From NCBI RefSeq assembly GCF_014212125.1, contig NZ_JACJVP010000006.1, positions 124,001 to 188,000 on the forward strand: 64,000 nucleotides of DNA. The letters are read 5' to 3'. How positions within the stretch are numbered: the first letter of the stretch is position 1; every line of letters starts with the position of its first letter. Below are positions 54,955-64,000 of the stretch, piece after piece. Position numbers and translations under genes: made by a program. This DNA comes from Cohnella nanjingensis (GTDB lineage: Bacteria > Bacillota > Bacilli > Paenibacillales > Paenibacillaceae). The notes beneath the pieces were generated by a model. That model ran no database searches and was not told the origin of the DNA. It saw only the letters and a list, made by a program, of their open reading frames with translations.

Positions 54955-56667
54955 CTATTGCGACTTAGATTTGTACCATTCGTTGACTTCCTTAGTCAGT
55001 TGGTCTCCGCCCAGCTTTTTCCACTGGTCGACGAATTTGTCGAATTCATCGATCGACTCTTTGCCCATGATAATCTTAAGGAAAGTTTCGTTCTGTATTT
55101 TGCTAAGCGTAGCTCCCCTATCAATCTCGGTTTGGGTAGGGGCGCCGTAGTACTCGTTGAAGACCCATTCTTTATTTTTGTCGATCTGCTCCAATATGGA
55201 TTGCGAGCCGCCCGGCCCGAATATGGCTGCAGTCCCCCAGCTCTTGATATCCCCGCCCTGATAAGCGACAATTTTGTCATAGGTGGTTTTGTCGGAGGCA
55301 TTCAGCTTTGAAGTATCCTTGGTTTGCAAGACCGTTTGCATCGTCTGGTAAATTTCGAGATTTTGCTTAGGCCCCCATACGCGGAACATGGACATCTTGA
55401 ATATTTCTTTACCTTCAGGCGTAGTCCCGTATTTGTTGTTGTTCGCATTGGGACCCATCGTATTCTCTACCCATTCGTTTACCATTTTGATAAGCGCTTC
55501 GGGATGCTTGAAGTTTTTGTTTACGACATGGTAATTCGTAGCGGGAGACGAGACCAAAGACAGCGCAGGCTTATCGTCCGAAGAAACCAACGGAATCGCG
55601 ATCCAGTCGCCGGAATCCTTTTCGTTTTCTTTACTTCCGTTCAGCGGCCAAATGGAGTTCCACATCGCTCCGAATTCGATTCCGATTTTGCCTGCGGTCG
55701 TGGATTCAGCCACTTTCGTGCCGTCTTTAACGCCGAATTCCGGATCGATCAGCTTTTTGCTGTACATGTCCTGCAATGCCGCCAAGGCTGTCTTGACTTC
55801 GGGTTGTACGGTGCCATAGACCAGATTGCCGGAGGCATCCTTGATCCATCCGCCCGGATACGCATGATGGCCATAGAATATCGGAGCAATATCGGCCCAC
55901 CCGGTTAATGCGCCGCTTATCGCATCCTTATTGATCGCAAAGCCAAACGTATCGGCCTTTCCGTTTCCGTCAGGGTCCTGCGTGACAAACGCTTCCGCAG
56001 TTTTGATCAATTCATCCATCGTCTTGGGTACCGGCAAATTCAGCTTTTTGAGCCAATCGTTCCGGATCCAGATCATTTCAATGTTGTCCAACATCGATTG
56101 AGTCTCCGGAATCGCCATCAGCTTTCCGTTAAATTTGGCCGTTCCAAGCACCAAGCCGCCGTCGGCTTCAATAACGCTTTTGGTTAGCGGCGTGGCGTAT
56201 TGTTCATAAAAGCTTGTCAAATCGGCAATCGCATCGTTGTCGATCAACTGCTTGAAGTCCTTCATATTGACATCGAATACATCGGGCAAATCGTTCGAGG
56301 CAATGGAAACGCCGAATTTTTGCGCATATTGTTCGGTCGGAACAACCCAATTATATTTGATATTGATTCCCAGATCGTCTTGATACGCTTTGGTCCAGAC
56401 GTTGTTGTCGATCGTTTCGCCTGCATCATATTTATAGTTGGTGCCAAGATCCGGTCTTATGCTTGTTACCGTAATTGGGGGATCGTATTTGCCCATAGGA
56501 TCGATTTTTTCGAGACTTCCCGATCCTTCAGGGGATGCCGAGCCGCTGGCTTGCGGGGATGGCGCTTCGTTCTTTGTAAGGTTCGACGAACCGCAAGCGG
56601 CCAATGACGATACTACTGAAGCCGCAAGCGCAAAGGAAATGAGCTTTACGATTCTTTGATGTTTCAT
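54955..56667 (-). CDS. Extracellular solute-binding lipoprotein (LplA-like)
   Basis: 570 aa from ATG 56667 (GGAGGG seven bases upstream; an in-frame GTG lies at 56673). Lipobox SSLAAC, then an acidic Ser-rich linker and a large type-2 binding fold (GTNYKYDAGETIDNNVWTKA; SNDLPDVFDVNMKDFKQLID). The size near 560 aa is typical of LplA-family proteins. Captures oligosaccharides for the LplB/LplC permeases; given the neighbours, a rhamnose-containing glycan is likely. Confidence 0.92.
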   Translation of the reverse strand: MKHQRIVKLISFALAASVVSSLAACGSSNLTKNEAPSPQASGSASPEGSGSLEKIDPMGKYDPPITVTSIRPDLGTNYKYDAGETIDNNVWTKAYQDDLGINIKYNWVVPTEQYAQKFGVSIASNDLPDVFDVNMKDFKQLIDNDAIADLTSFYEQYATPLTKSVIEADGGLVLGTAKFNGKLMAIPETQSMLDNIEMIWIRNDWLKKLNLPVPKTMDELIKTAEAFVTQDPDGNGKADTFGFAINKDAISGALTGWADIAPIFYGHHAYPGGWIKDASGNLVYGTVQPEVKTALAALQDMYSKKLIDPEFGVKDGTKVAESTTAGKIGIEFGAMWNSIWPLNGSKENEKDSGDWIAIPLVSSDDKPALSLVSSPATNYHVVNKNFKHPEALIKMVNEWVENTMGPNANNNKYGTTPEGKEIFKMSMFRVWGPKQNLEIYQTMQTVLQTKDTSKLNASDKTTYDKIVAYQGGDIKSWGTAAIFGPGGSQSILEQIDKNKEWVFNEYYGAPTQTEIDRGATLSKIQNETFLKIIMGKESIDEFDKFVDQWKKLGGDQLTKEVNEWYKSKSQ

Positions 56668-56709
56668 GTACACCCTCCGATTTTTTATGTAAGTGAGATC
56701 TCTGAATTT

Positions 56710-56737
56710 ATTATAATCGGCGAATGAAAGCGGTTAA
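56710..56737 (-). promoter_or_regulatory. SigmaA-type promoter upstream of the LplA-like gene
   Basis: On the minus strand TTAACC (56737-56732), 16-nt spacer, TATAAT (56715-56710), about 43 nt before the ATG. It probably is the YesN-regulated promoter of the transport-glycosidase operon. Confidence 0.6.
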
Positions 56738-56769
56738 CATATGACATTCTTTACATTTGCGCTTTTCAT

Positions 56770-58425
56770 TTACTTCATGATTGTAGAATCGCGGTACTCC
56801 TGGGGCGTCATTCCGGTGGATTTTTTGAAAAACTTGGCAAAGTAAGCGGGAGAATCAAAGCCGATCGCCAAGGAGACCTCGTGTATTTTCATTCCGGTTC
56901 CTCCGAGAAGCTCCTTTGCCTTGTTTATCCGCGCAAGCTGAATATGGTCTGAAATATTGGTGCCGGTTATCTGTTTGAACAACCGCGATAGGTACGAAGG
57001 GTTGAAATAGGTCAGCTCGCCTAGCTTTACCAGGGAGATATCCTCCGATAAATGCTCGAAAATATACTGTTGCACGAGCATGATGATATCCTCTTCCCGT
57101 TTTTCTTGATCGCGTTCCTGCAGCTTAAAGATGTCTTTGGCAATCAAGTGCAAATAGTCGACGGCATCCGTCCAGCAATCGAATTCATCGATCCGGGTAA
57201 GCTTGCTTAAGCTTGAATGGAATACCTGTTCTGCAACAAGCCCCCTCCGGTTGATGTAAGATAACAGCTTTAATGACAATGAAAAATAAATTTCCAACGC
57301 GGGAATGTCATGCATGCTATGAATCTTGGAAAGAAACTCCCCGATCTCCGAATAGATATCGAAGAAGTCCCGCTTCTGGCCTCGCTCCAAACAGCTCTCC
57401 AGTTTACTGATCTTATTCAGATACGCGTATATTTTTCCTTCATACCGGTTTGTACCTTGAGATTGATCTTGTACGACAGTTACGGGTTCATTCTCTCTAA
57501 GGATAATGCCGCTTTTAGAACCGATACGGTAGTTTAGCAACTGTCTTAAACCGTAGTACCTTTCGGAAACCGTATCCCAACTGCTTAAATCCTTGGCAAG
57601 AGCGAAAGACATACTTACTTGAAGGGATTCCATACAAGCCTTCTGAGCGGTTTCCAGCGTTTCCTTAATGAACAGGCTGGTTCTTTCCCAAGTGATCCGG
57701 GGATCGGCAGATTGGATTAACCATACGGAGTACGACTCTTCGTAAAAAATGTAGGATGAGCGGATGTTCTCGGACAAATACGCTTCCACAATGTTCTTTG
57801 CGGTATAGATCAGGCGGTTCTTCTCGGCCAGGGCCAGCTTTTTGGACAGATTATCCATTGTTCCTAGCAGCATAATTACAGGGAGATCGGCGTTCAGAGA
57901 GATCTCCATTTCATCCAGTTGCTGTTGCGTAACCGGAAGTACGGACTTCTCCCCCCGAAGGAGCGTGGTTAGATATTCCTTTTGAAGCAGCGGCATTGCC
58001 TTGCTTACTTGCTGTCTCGCCCTGCTGATCAGCTCTGTATTTCTGTAACTATTCTCAATCTCGCCGATGGCTTTTTCTACCGTCTTTATGATCTCGGAGT
58101 CGTCTTCCGTTTTCAACAAATAACTGACGCCGTCATGCTTTATTGCCGCATATACATAATCGAATTGGTCGTATCCGGTTAAAAATATGACCTTGCAGCC
58201 CGGCCACCTGATCTTGATGTGATCAAGGAGCTGTATTCCGTTCATCTCGGGCATATGGATGTCCGTCAGGACGATATCGATCTTCGTCCTATTCAGCCAG
58301 CTCAAGGCTTGCTCTCCCGTGTAGGCTTTGTATATATCCAGCTCAAGCTGCGTTAGACCGCCAAAAAGCCTGCAAAGCCAATCCACGATCATCTGTTCAT
58401 CATCCACAATCAACAGTTTGTACAT
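56770..58425 (-). CDS. YesN-type response regulator with AraC DNA-binding domain
   Basis: 551 aa. Receiver 1-120 with VDDEQ pocket, Asp acceptor in DIVLTDIHMPEMNG, and a long middle region; C-terminal AraC HTH pair (EDISLVKLGELTYFNPSYLSRLFKQITG and LAIGFDSPAYFAKFFKKSTG). Typical of regulators that sit beside LplABC importers in Paenibacillus and switch them on. Stop at 56770 is 32 nt before the promoter of the importer operon. Confidence 0.93.
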   Translation of the reverse strand: MYKLLIVDDEQMIVDWLCRLFGGLTQLELDIYKAYTGEQALSWLNRTKIDIVLTDIHMPEMNGIQLLDHIKIRWPGCKVIFLTGYDQFDYVYAAIKHDGVSYLLKTEDDSEIIKTVEKAIGEIENSYRNTELISRARQQVSKAMPLLQKEYLTTLLRGEKSVLPVTQQQLDEMEISLNADLPVIMLLGTMDNLSKKLALAEKNRLIYTAKNIVEAYLSENIRSSYIFYEESYSVWLIQSADPRITWERTSLFIKETLETAQKACMESLQVSMSFALAKDLSSWDTVSERYYGLRQLLNYRIGSKSGIILRENEPVTVVQDQSQGTNRYEGKIYAYLNKISKLESCLERGQKRDFFDIYSEIGEFLSKIHSMHDIPALEIYFSLSLKLLSYINRRGLVAEQVFHSSLSKLTRIDEFDCWTDAVDYLHLIAKDIFKLQERDQEKREEDIIMLVQQYIFEHLSEDISLVKLGELTYFNPSYLSRLFKQITGTNISDHIQLARINKAKELLGGTGMKIHEVSLAIGFDSPAYFAKFFKKSTGMTPQEYRDSTIMK

Positions 58426-58457
58426 GGTCTCGCTCCCTCATTTCTCATTTCAAGAGG

Positions 58458-60233
58458 CTATAATGCAATTTGGACAGTCACCTTTAATCCACCCAGATCG
58501 CTTCTGGAAAATAGCAATCCGCTGTCGTTCCCCATGCTGTATTGGAGTCTCCTATGTATATTTTTAATTCCGGTCGTTTCTACCTCATCCATATGATCCT
58601 TTTCGATAAGAGACTTCTGCAGAGCCTCTAATTCTTGATCGTTCAGACCGTTTCCATTATCTTCGACGACAACATTCAACGCTTTTTCCGACTTTAGGAA
58701 CGAGATGCTCAGTATTCCGCCGCTGGCCTTATTCTCCAGACTGTGCTCAAGCGCATTCTCGATAATGGGCTGTATAATGAGACGCGGCACTCTAATAGAG
58801 CTGTATTCTTCCGGCGTCGGTTCGAATTCGATTTTCATTCTGCTGGCAAACCGCATGCTCAATATTTCCGCATATATCCTTGCATGCTCGATTTCGCTAA
58901 CTAACGTAACCTCGTCCGATCCGCTTCGCGTTATGAATTTCAGATAGGTTCCAAGCTGCTGCGAGAACCGCGCCGCATTGTCGTTATCTTCATCGATCAC
59001 CATCCTGTGCAGGATGAAATAGCTGTTGTAAAGAAAGTGCGGGACGATTTGCGTCTGAAGCTGCTTCAACTGCGCGTTCTGCGCAAGTATTTTCTGTTTA
59101 TAGACTTGTTCGATTAAAGTGCCGAACTTATCGACCATTTTGTTGAAAGCGTCGTACAGGTATCTGAATTCGTTGTCGGATTTATGCGTAATGGATATAT
59201 TCAAATCGCCCTTCTCCATCTTGCGGAAAGCTTTGACTAGCAGCGACAAGGGTTTGTATATTATCCGGTAAGTAGAAAAGGAATAAATCAGAATAAGCAG
59301 AATCGCCGTCGCGGTAAAAATCCAAAACCAGTTGGAATACTTCTCGAAGGCTTTAAGAACTTCGCTCTCCGGTACGAACTTGGACAACGTAATGCCTAGA
59401 TAGTCGGAGCTCGTATAGATCATCCAATACGACTTGTCCATGATCTTTATATTCTTAGAGCCGCTTTTTGCGGTTTTTACGGCCGTCTTCACGTATTCCG
59501 AAACCGTTGAATTTTCTTCGGCGTTGTTCGTGCTCGTCAATACGAAATTGTTGCGATGATCGACTAACAAAGCCCCTCCGTCATTGTAATTATTGAACTG
59601 CTTTAATGCGTCTTCCAACACGCGCAGATTCAATTCCAGGGCAATGATGTAAGCAGGTTTCTTTTTATCTTTGCTTTGGGTGTCGATCGGCGTGTTGGAT
59701 AAATTGGAAATGCTTAAAAAGAGACGCTTATTCCAATAAATCGTTTGCGCGCTTTTAGAATTGTAAGCGTTCACATCAAGGGCGTTAAACTCCTCGTAAG
59801 GGATGGAGCTTTCAAAGGCCGATGACGAGATCACCCTATCTATAGACGGGATGTAGGCGCTTGCACTAATGATATAAGAACTGCTGCTGGCTATCGATTT
59901 CAAATGCTGTTGAACCTGTAAAATCGATTGTGCTTTGCCGTAGTCGTCGAGAGATTCCGGCAGAAAAGCAAGCTGCTGCAAATTCACGTCGTCCATGAAG
60001 TAGTACTGAAGAAGTTTTACTCTTTGTATTTCTTTTTCAAGATTCTCCTTGTAAAAATCGACCTGGGAAAGCATCGTATTGGAGATATCCTGCCTCTGGG
60101 TTTGTACGGTCCATTGATAGATCTCGATACTAAGCGCATAAATGGGTAAAATGATAAGCAGAAACGTGATGACCAATCTGCTGAAGAGAGACATTTTCCA
60201 TACGGATTTAATAGACATTTTAATGGGTACCAT
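58458..60233 (-). CDS. YesM-type membrane sensor histidine kinase
   Basis: 591 aa. Helices at about 15-35 and 290-310 flank a large extracellular sensor; HAMP segment (YKPLSLLVKAFRKMEKGDL). His-kinase domain of the LytS/YesM class: LKQLQTQIVPHFLYNSYFIL (phospho-His), then IIQPIIENALEHSL and EDNGNGLND. Encoded 32 nt before YesN in the same direction; the pair senses extracellular glycan, often with the binding protein. Confidence 0.93.
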   Translation of the reverse strand: MVPIKMSIKSVWKMSLFSRLVITFLLIILPIYALSIEIYQWTVQTQRQDISNTMLSQVDFYKENLEKEIQRVKLLQYYFMDDVNLQQLAFLPESLDDYGKAQSILQVQQHLKSIASSSSYIISASAYIPSIDRVISSSAFESSIPYEEFNALDVNAYNSKSAQTIYWNKRLFLSISNLSNTPIDTQSKDKKKPAYIIALELNLRVLEDALKQFNNYNDGGALLVDHRNNFVLTSTNNAEENSTVSEYVKTAVKTAKSGSKNIKIMDKSYWMIYTSSDYLGITLSKFVPESEVLKAFEKYSNWFWIFTATAILLILIYSFSTYRIIYKPLSLLVKAFRKMEKGDLNISITHKSDNEFRYLYDAFNKMVDKFGTLIEQVYKQKILAQNAQLKQLQTQIVPHFLYNSYFILHRMVIDEDNDNAARFSQQLGTYLKFITRSGSDEVTLVSEIEHARIYAEILSMRFASRMKIEFEPTPEEYSSIRVPRLIIQPIIENALEHSLENKASGGILSISFLKSEKALNVVVEDNGNGLNDQELEALQKSLIEKDHMDEVETTGIKNIHRRLQYSMGNDSGLLFSRSDLGGLKVTVQIAL

Positions 60234-60717
60234 CGGTCTATAAGCTCCCTTCCTAGAAAAACGAGCGACTGTATCTCAGCATACACCCGAATTCTGTATT
60301 TGAGTAGACAAGGGAAGGTCGGGGTCCGGTTAGCTATTTATTATGTTAGAGACGGAAAGACAAAAGGACGAATTGGTGAGCAGCTCTTCGATGGCGACAG
60401 AGTACTTCGAGAAGGTGAGCCGCTCCGTCATCCCATCTGTTGCGAGGCTATATGTTACCGGTGAAATGGTACATCGGGTTACTTCAAGAAGGGCACTTAG
60501 GTTCCGTTGGCTGCGTTCTGCCGGCATTCCGAAAACCATTCGATGACATTGAACACACCCCGTTCTGTTTCGGTTTCGGAATCCTATTGTCTGTTCATTG
60601 TTTCATTCCTCTAGCAATGTATCCATGTGTTCATTTCGGAATTTCTATTGTCGTTTTTATCGAATTGAATTCGCCGCACGCAGTTCGCAAACTCGGAAGG
60701 CTAGATGGTTTTACAGT
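60234..60717. other. No supported gene
   Basis: About 480 bases. Short open frames exist on both strands, but none has a ribosome site or a recognisable family. The right end must hold the promoter for the YesM gene; no clear boxes were found. Confidence 0.4.
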
Positions 60718-60761
60718 AAAAATGGTTATAGACCCTAATCCAAGGGCCTATAACCATTTTT
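60718..60761. terminator. Strong bidirectional terminator
   Basis: AAAAATGGTTATAGACCC pairs with GGGCCTATAACCATTTTT around an 8-nt loop (one internal mismatch), with A/T-runs on both sides. It terminates the large glycosidase gene on the minus strand. Confidence 0.85.
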
Positions 60762-60820
60762 AATAACGTTTAACTTGCCGCATGACTTATGCACTTCGTT
60801 CTAATAACTGAATATTATCG

Positions 60821-63800
60821 CTAGAAGACACCGAAACCCTCTGCTTCGTCCTTTCTGCATCGTCCATTTTTTGCGTTCACGTCGATCGTCACCGATCCGA
60901 GGAAGACACCGTCGGACGTTACGGGCAGCGAAATGGAACTGCTATTCCTGGCTGGAGTAGTCGAGCCGCCGCCGGCCCCGTCTGTACTGCCGTTACCGTC
61001 GCCTCCTCCATCACCACCGTTGCCTCCGGAGCCGCTGCCGGCAGCAGCATCCGCGTTCCAGGCGCTGACGCTATCGATCGACGTCGTATTCACCGGTACG
61101 GTTTTGCTTTCCCCGGGCTCCAGCCAGAAGAAGTCGTCGTCCGCCATGAATTCGTCCGAAATATCCTCCACGTCAAAGCTCACGGCAACGGCCGGTTTAT
61201 TCCCCGTATTCGTCACCGTAATGACGCCGTTGCCGGACTGCCAAGACAGCGTCGTTTTCGGTAGGTCGAACATTGCGCCCTGCACTTGCTCAAAATTCAA
61301 CCAATAGAACGTGCGGTCGGCGAGCTGCCCGTCCTTCACAACCTCGGTCACGATCAATAACGGCGAGGATTCGGTCTGGTTCGCGCTCAGTTGGAAGGTG
61401 CCCGCCTGGCTGACTCTCCCGGCCGATCCCGTGCCCGAGTAGGTTTCACCCTTGACCAAATCCAGATTGTGATCGTACGCTTTGACCTTCACTTGCCAAT
61501 TCGAATTCGCCGTCGCGTCATTGTCGTCCAGCAAATAGATCGGCGCACTGAGGCCGGTTCCGTAGTTGTCGAAGCTGCTCAAGCGCGCGACGGCATGAAG
61601 CGGCGCGTAACTATCCTGCACGAAGTAATAGCTCATTTTCGGAACGCCGTAATAGTCGATGGTCGACCAGAAAATAATCGGGTATTCCCCGTCGTAGAGC
61701 CGGTAATAGGACAGTCCGGCGGATTCCGGATAACTCGATCTGGCCAGATCGATCGTATGTCTTAAAGAGGTTGCTTGCGCAAGCTGCGTAGCTCTGGCGT
61801 AGTTGCGGTAATTCAGGAAATCGTCCGCCGTACTGCCCGCCTCCGCGAACAACAAAGCGTGCGCGGTCATCGTCGCTTCCTTGCCCGTGACGTTCTTCTG
61901 CGCCTGGATCATCTCCATGGCCGACTCCAGATCGGAGTCCGGGTCCGGCAGGCTGGGCGGCATGAACTTCTTGACCGACTCGATGTTGGGGCTGGACGGC
62001 TCGCCGAATTCCCCGAGAAACCGCGCCTTTTTGGACAAATAAACGTCGATATCGGCCGGGGGTTCGTTCAGGATGGCATCATAGAAATGCTCGCTTCCGC
62101 CCCACGGACTCGTCTTGAAAAAGGGGCGCGTTCCATCCAGCTCATATGCGGATTTGCCCATCATGGTCATATTCGTTCCGGTCGATGACGCCAGCTCGTT
62201 TCCTCCCCCGTACGCGACAAGCGAAGGGTGATTGCGAAGACGGAGCGTATTGGACCGGACTTGCCCTTCCAGAATGGAATAGGGCATCACTTCCGTCGCG
62301 CTCCATGCGGGCGTCCACTCTTGATAAACCATGATGCCTAGCTTGTCGCACAACGCGTAGAAATCGTCCGACCCGGGCACGCCGCCCCCCATGTTGCGAA
62401 TATAGTTGATGCCTTGCTTCGCCCCGAGCGTCAGCATCCGCTCCAGCTTGCCGTAGTCTCCGCGCAGCAGCGCGTCCTCTACGCCCATGTCGGCTCCTTT
62501 AATAAACGTCGGCTTGCCGTTGACGACGTAGTTGAAATTATACTCATCCTCATTGGAACCTTGCGGTCCGGGCGTCAATTCGACGGTGCGAATGCCGAAC
62601 GTCGACTCCGCGTAATCGGCCTTGCCCGAGGCCGGCGCGAACGAGACGCCCAGCTTGTAAAGATTTTGCTCCCCTCCTCCGTTCGGCCACCAGAGCCGCG
62701 GATTCGGAATATGAAACTCCAGATTCAGGGATTTCTCGCCCGTAAAAGCGCTGACCGGATATTCGTAATAATAGCTTGATCCCGTAAAGTTGGAAGGCGC
62801 GATCGTAATCAACAACGTACCGCTTGCGCTCGTGTGCGCCGACAAATCTACGGCCAACCCCATTTTACCGGAAGTGAAATCCCGGGTGGCGATGAAAGGC
62901 GAATGAATGTCCACCGCAGGGGATTCCTCCAGCGAGGCGCCCTTCCAAATGCCCTGAGGCGGCAAGTAGTCGTTGCATTCGGTGACGTAAGGAATTCCCG
63001 TGCATTCCGCTTCATTCTTGCGGGCATCCGATTTGACGACAAGGGTATTGGTCCCCTCGGTTACAATTCCGTCTACGTCGAACGAGAAGTCATCGTGCAT
63101 CCCGGCATGCGTCCCAAGCAGTTGGCCGTTCAGCCATATTTTGCTCTTGTAGGCGACGCCTTGAAAAGACAGCTTCGAGAACGTCTTTCCGGCCGGTACA
63201 TCGAAGGTCTTCAGAAAATACCAATCTTTATGGGCTTCTGCAGCCGGATACGTTACAGACGGCGTATCTTTGATCGTGAAGGGATCTTCCAGCACGTTCA
63301 AACCGATCAACGCCGCCGTTACCGGCGTAGGCACCGTAATCTCGTAAGCCTGATTCATATCCGTCCAGTTGCCGTCGCTTCGCTCGTTTTCATCTCCTTC
63401 GGCGATCATTTTCCACGGTCCGTTTAAGCTCATCGCGTCTTTCGCTTGCGGATGGGCAGCCGTCCCTTGCTGCAGTACGATAGAATCCGCGGCTCCGTCT
63501 AGCGGCGAAGGCCCGGGATTGAACTGTTCCTTCTCCATGTCGAACAGCGTATTCTTGAGCGGATGCTCCGTTGCCTGGGAGGGTTTATTGATCGCCTTGG
63601 AGAAAATTTTGACTTCCGCCATAAGCCCGCCCATGGAATCGTCACCGCCCGGAACACTTCCGATGGCGAGCGTATCCGTCGAGCTCGCGATGCTTCCCGT
63701 TACCGGGCTCGTTCGGACCCATATGCCATCGATATAAAATTTCATTGCGGTTCCGTTATAGGTGACCAAGAGATGATGCCAGGCGTTATCGTCGATCGTC

Positions 63801-64000
63801 ACTCCGCTGGAGGTATCCCCGAGCAGATCCGGCGCTTCGAAATAAAGATCGCCCGTGCCCTGTGCCAGCGCCAGCTCGAAATGCCCCGTCGCGCTCCCGT
63901 CTCCTTTGGCCAGCAGCACCTGGTTATGACTGCGATTTTGCGGCGCCTTCACCCATGCGGACAGAGAGAAGACATCGGCCGGGTCGATATTCGCGGAGCC
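60821..64000 (-). CDS. Secreted GH2-type exo-glycosidase with N-terminal LamG domain (partial)
   Basis: More than 1,050 aa; the 5' end lies beyond the window. The visible start is a LamG/concanavalin-like domain (DVFSLSAWVKAPQ, HHLLVTYNGTAMKFYIDG). Next are a GH2 sugar-binding fold (WYFLKTFDVPAGKTFSKLSF), Ig-like domain and TIM barrel with IRNMGGGVPGSDDFYALCDK, a proposed acid/base in YGGGNELASS and nucleophile in LGEFGEPSS. This pattern suits exo-beta-D-glucosaminidase or mannosidase-type GH2 enzymes. A Gly/Ser/Asp linker precedes a short last segment ending in an odd basic tail (RCRKDEAEGF), as if the final domain had been cut by a frameshift. Confidence 0.85.
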   Translation of the reverse strand, partial: GSANIDPADVFSLSAWVKAPQNRSHNQVLLAKGDGSATGHFELALAQGTGDLYFEAPDLLGDTSSGVTIDDNAWHHLLVTYNGTAMKFYIDGIWVRTSPVTGSIASSTDTLAIGSVPGGDDSMGGLMAEVKIFSKAINKPSQATEHPLKNTLFDMEKEQFNPGPSPLDGAADSIVLQQGTAAHPQAKDAMSLNGPWKMIAEGDENERSDGNWTDMNQAYEITVPTPVTAALIGLNVLEDPFTIKDTPSVTYPAAEAHKDWYFLKTFDVPAGKTFSKLSFQGVAYKSKIWLNGQLLGTHAGMHDDFSFDVDGIVTEGTNTLVVKSDARKNEAECTGIPYVTECNDYLPPQGIWKGASLEESPAVDIHSPFIATRDFTSGKMGLAVDLSAHTSASGTLLITIAPSNFTGSSYYYEYPVSAFTGEKSLNLEFHIPNPRLWWPNGGGEQNLYKLGVSFAPASGKADYAESTFGIRTVELTPGPQGSNEDEYNFNYVVNGKPTFIKGADMGVEDALLRGDYGKLERMLTLGAKQGINYIRNMGGGVPGSDDFYALCDKLGIMVYQEWTPAWSATEVMPYSILEGQVRSNTLRLRNHPSLVAYGGGNELASSTGTNMTMMGKSAYELDGTRPFFKTSPWGGSEHFYDAILNEPPADIDVYLSKKARFLGEFGEPSSPNIESVKKFMPPSLPDPDSDLESAMEMIQAQKNVTGKEATMTAHALLFAEAGSTADDFLNYRNYARATQLAQATSLRHTIDLARSSYPESAGLSYYRLYDGEYPIIFWSTIDYYGVPKMSYYFVQDSYAPLHAVARLSSFDNYGTGLSAPIYLLDDNDATANSNWQVKVKAYDHNLDLVKGETYSGTGSAGRVSQAGTFQLSANQTESSPLLIVTEVVKDGQLADRTFYWLNFEQVQGAMFDLPKTTLSWQSGNGVITVTNTGNKPAVAVSFDVEDISDEFMADDDFFWLEPGESKTVPVNTTSIDSVSAWNADAAAGSGSGGNGGDGGGDGNGSTDGAGGGSTTPARNSSSISLPVTSDGVFLGSVTIDVNAKNGRCRKDEAEGFGVF

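Noticed and set aside
60343..60763. Short open frames on both strands after the YesM gene
   Set aside because: No ribosome site, no recognisable family and conflicting frames; not annotated as genes.

Overview
The window looks like chromosome of a Paenibacillus/Cohnella-type firmicute (Paenibacillaceae). The signs are AGGAGG-type ribosome sites, very large MalT-like LuxR regulators, an S-layer-homology protein, LplABC-type sugar ABC transporters paired with YesM/YesN two-component systems, and a pool of secreted glycosidases. I know of a characterised SIR2-HerA defence pair from a Paenibacillus, which fits. The species cannot be settled from the sequence alone. No rRNA, tRNA or CRISPR array was recognised.

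Region 1 (1-7.5 kb) is visibly AT-richer than the rest and reads as a defence or conflict island. It holds a SIR2-HerA pair (HerA runs off the left edge), a decayed gene, a stand-alone Nudix hydrolase, and a tight three-gene operon. That operon encodes a 116-aa protein starting MGSSG, a PfkB-kinase/nucleoside-deoxyribosyltransferase fusion, and a QueC-like enzyme. A broken IS3-family element and an HNH nuclease follow. The three-gene operon is the best candidate here for an undescribed system: the parts suggest nucleotide or 7-deazaguanine chemistry, perhaps conjugation of a nucleobase to the glycine-led N-terminus of the small protein.

Region 2 (7.5-11.5 kb) has an oxidoreductase pseudogene and a compact four-gene operon in which every junction is an ATGA overlap (105-aa protein, two membrane proteins, an MDR oxidoreductase). 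Region 3 (11.6-19.3 kb) has a MalT-like regulator, a two-component system and a secreted penicillin-binding-protein-like serine hydrolase. Region 4 (19.3-27.1 kb, minus) is a seven-gene run: solute-binding lipoprotein, two permeases, a HlyD-type adaptor, response regulator, histidine kinase, beta-propeller-like lipoprotein. It has no ATPase. Region 5 (27.3-33 kb) has a repeat-rich S-layer protein and a second MalT-like regulator.

Region 6 (33-39 kb) is full of gene remains: a sugar-kinase tail, a broken ABC ATPase, and an RlmD fragment joined to a NarL-type regulator fragment. Intact small operons sit between them (DedA/YkoP-like, ferredoxin/GNAT) next to an alpha/beta hydrolase. Part of that hydrolase gene is duplicated, with an internal deletion, 24 kb away at 14.6 kb. 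Region 7 (39-47.6 kb) has a second serine hydrolase, an MMPL transporter with a cupin, several small membrane proteins and a two-component system.

Region 8 (47.7-64 kb, minus) is a glycan-utilisation locus: YesM/YesN sensor pair, LplA-LplB-LplC importer, a GH39-like secreted enzyme with a discoidin domain, a GH78 alpha-L-rhamnosidase, and upstream a large secreted GH2-type enzyme with a LamG domain that runs off the right edge. The pair probably senses a glycan, the importer takes up the oligosaccharides, and the glycosidases cut them outside and inside the cell. Four two-component systems occur in 64 kb.
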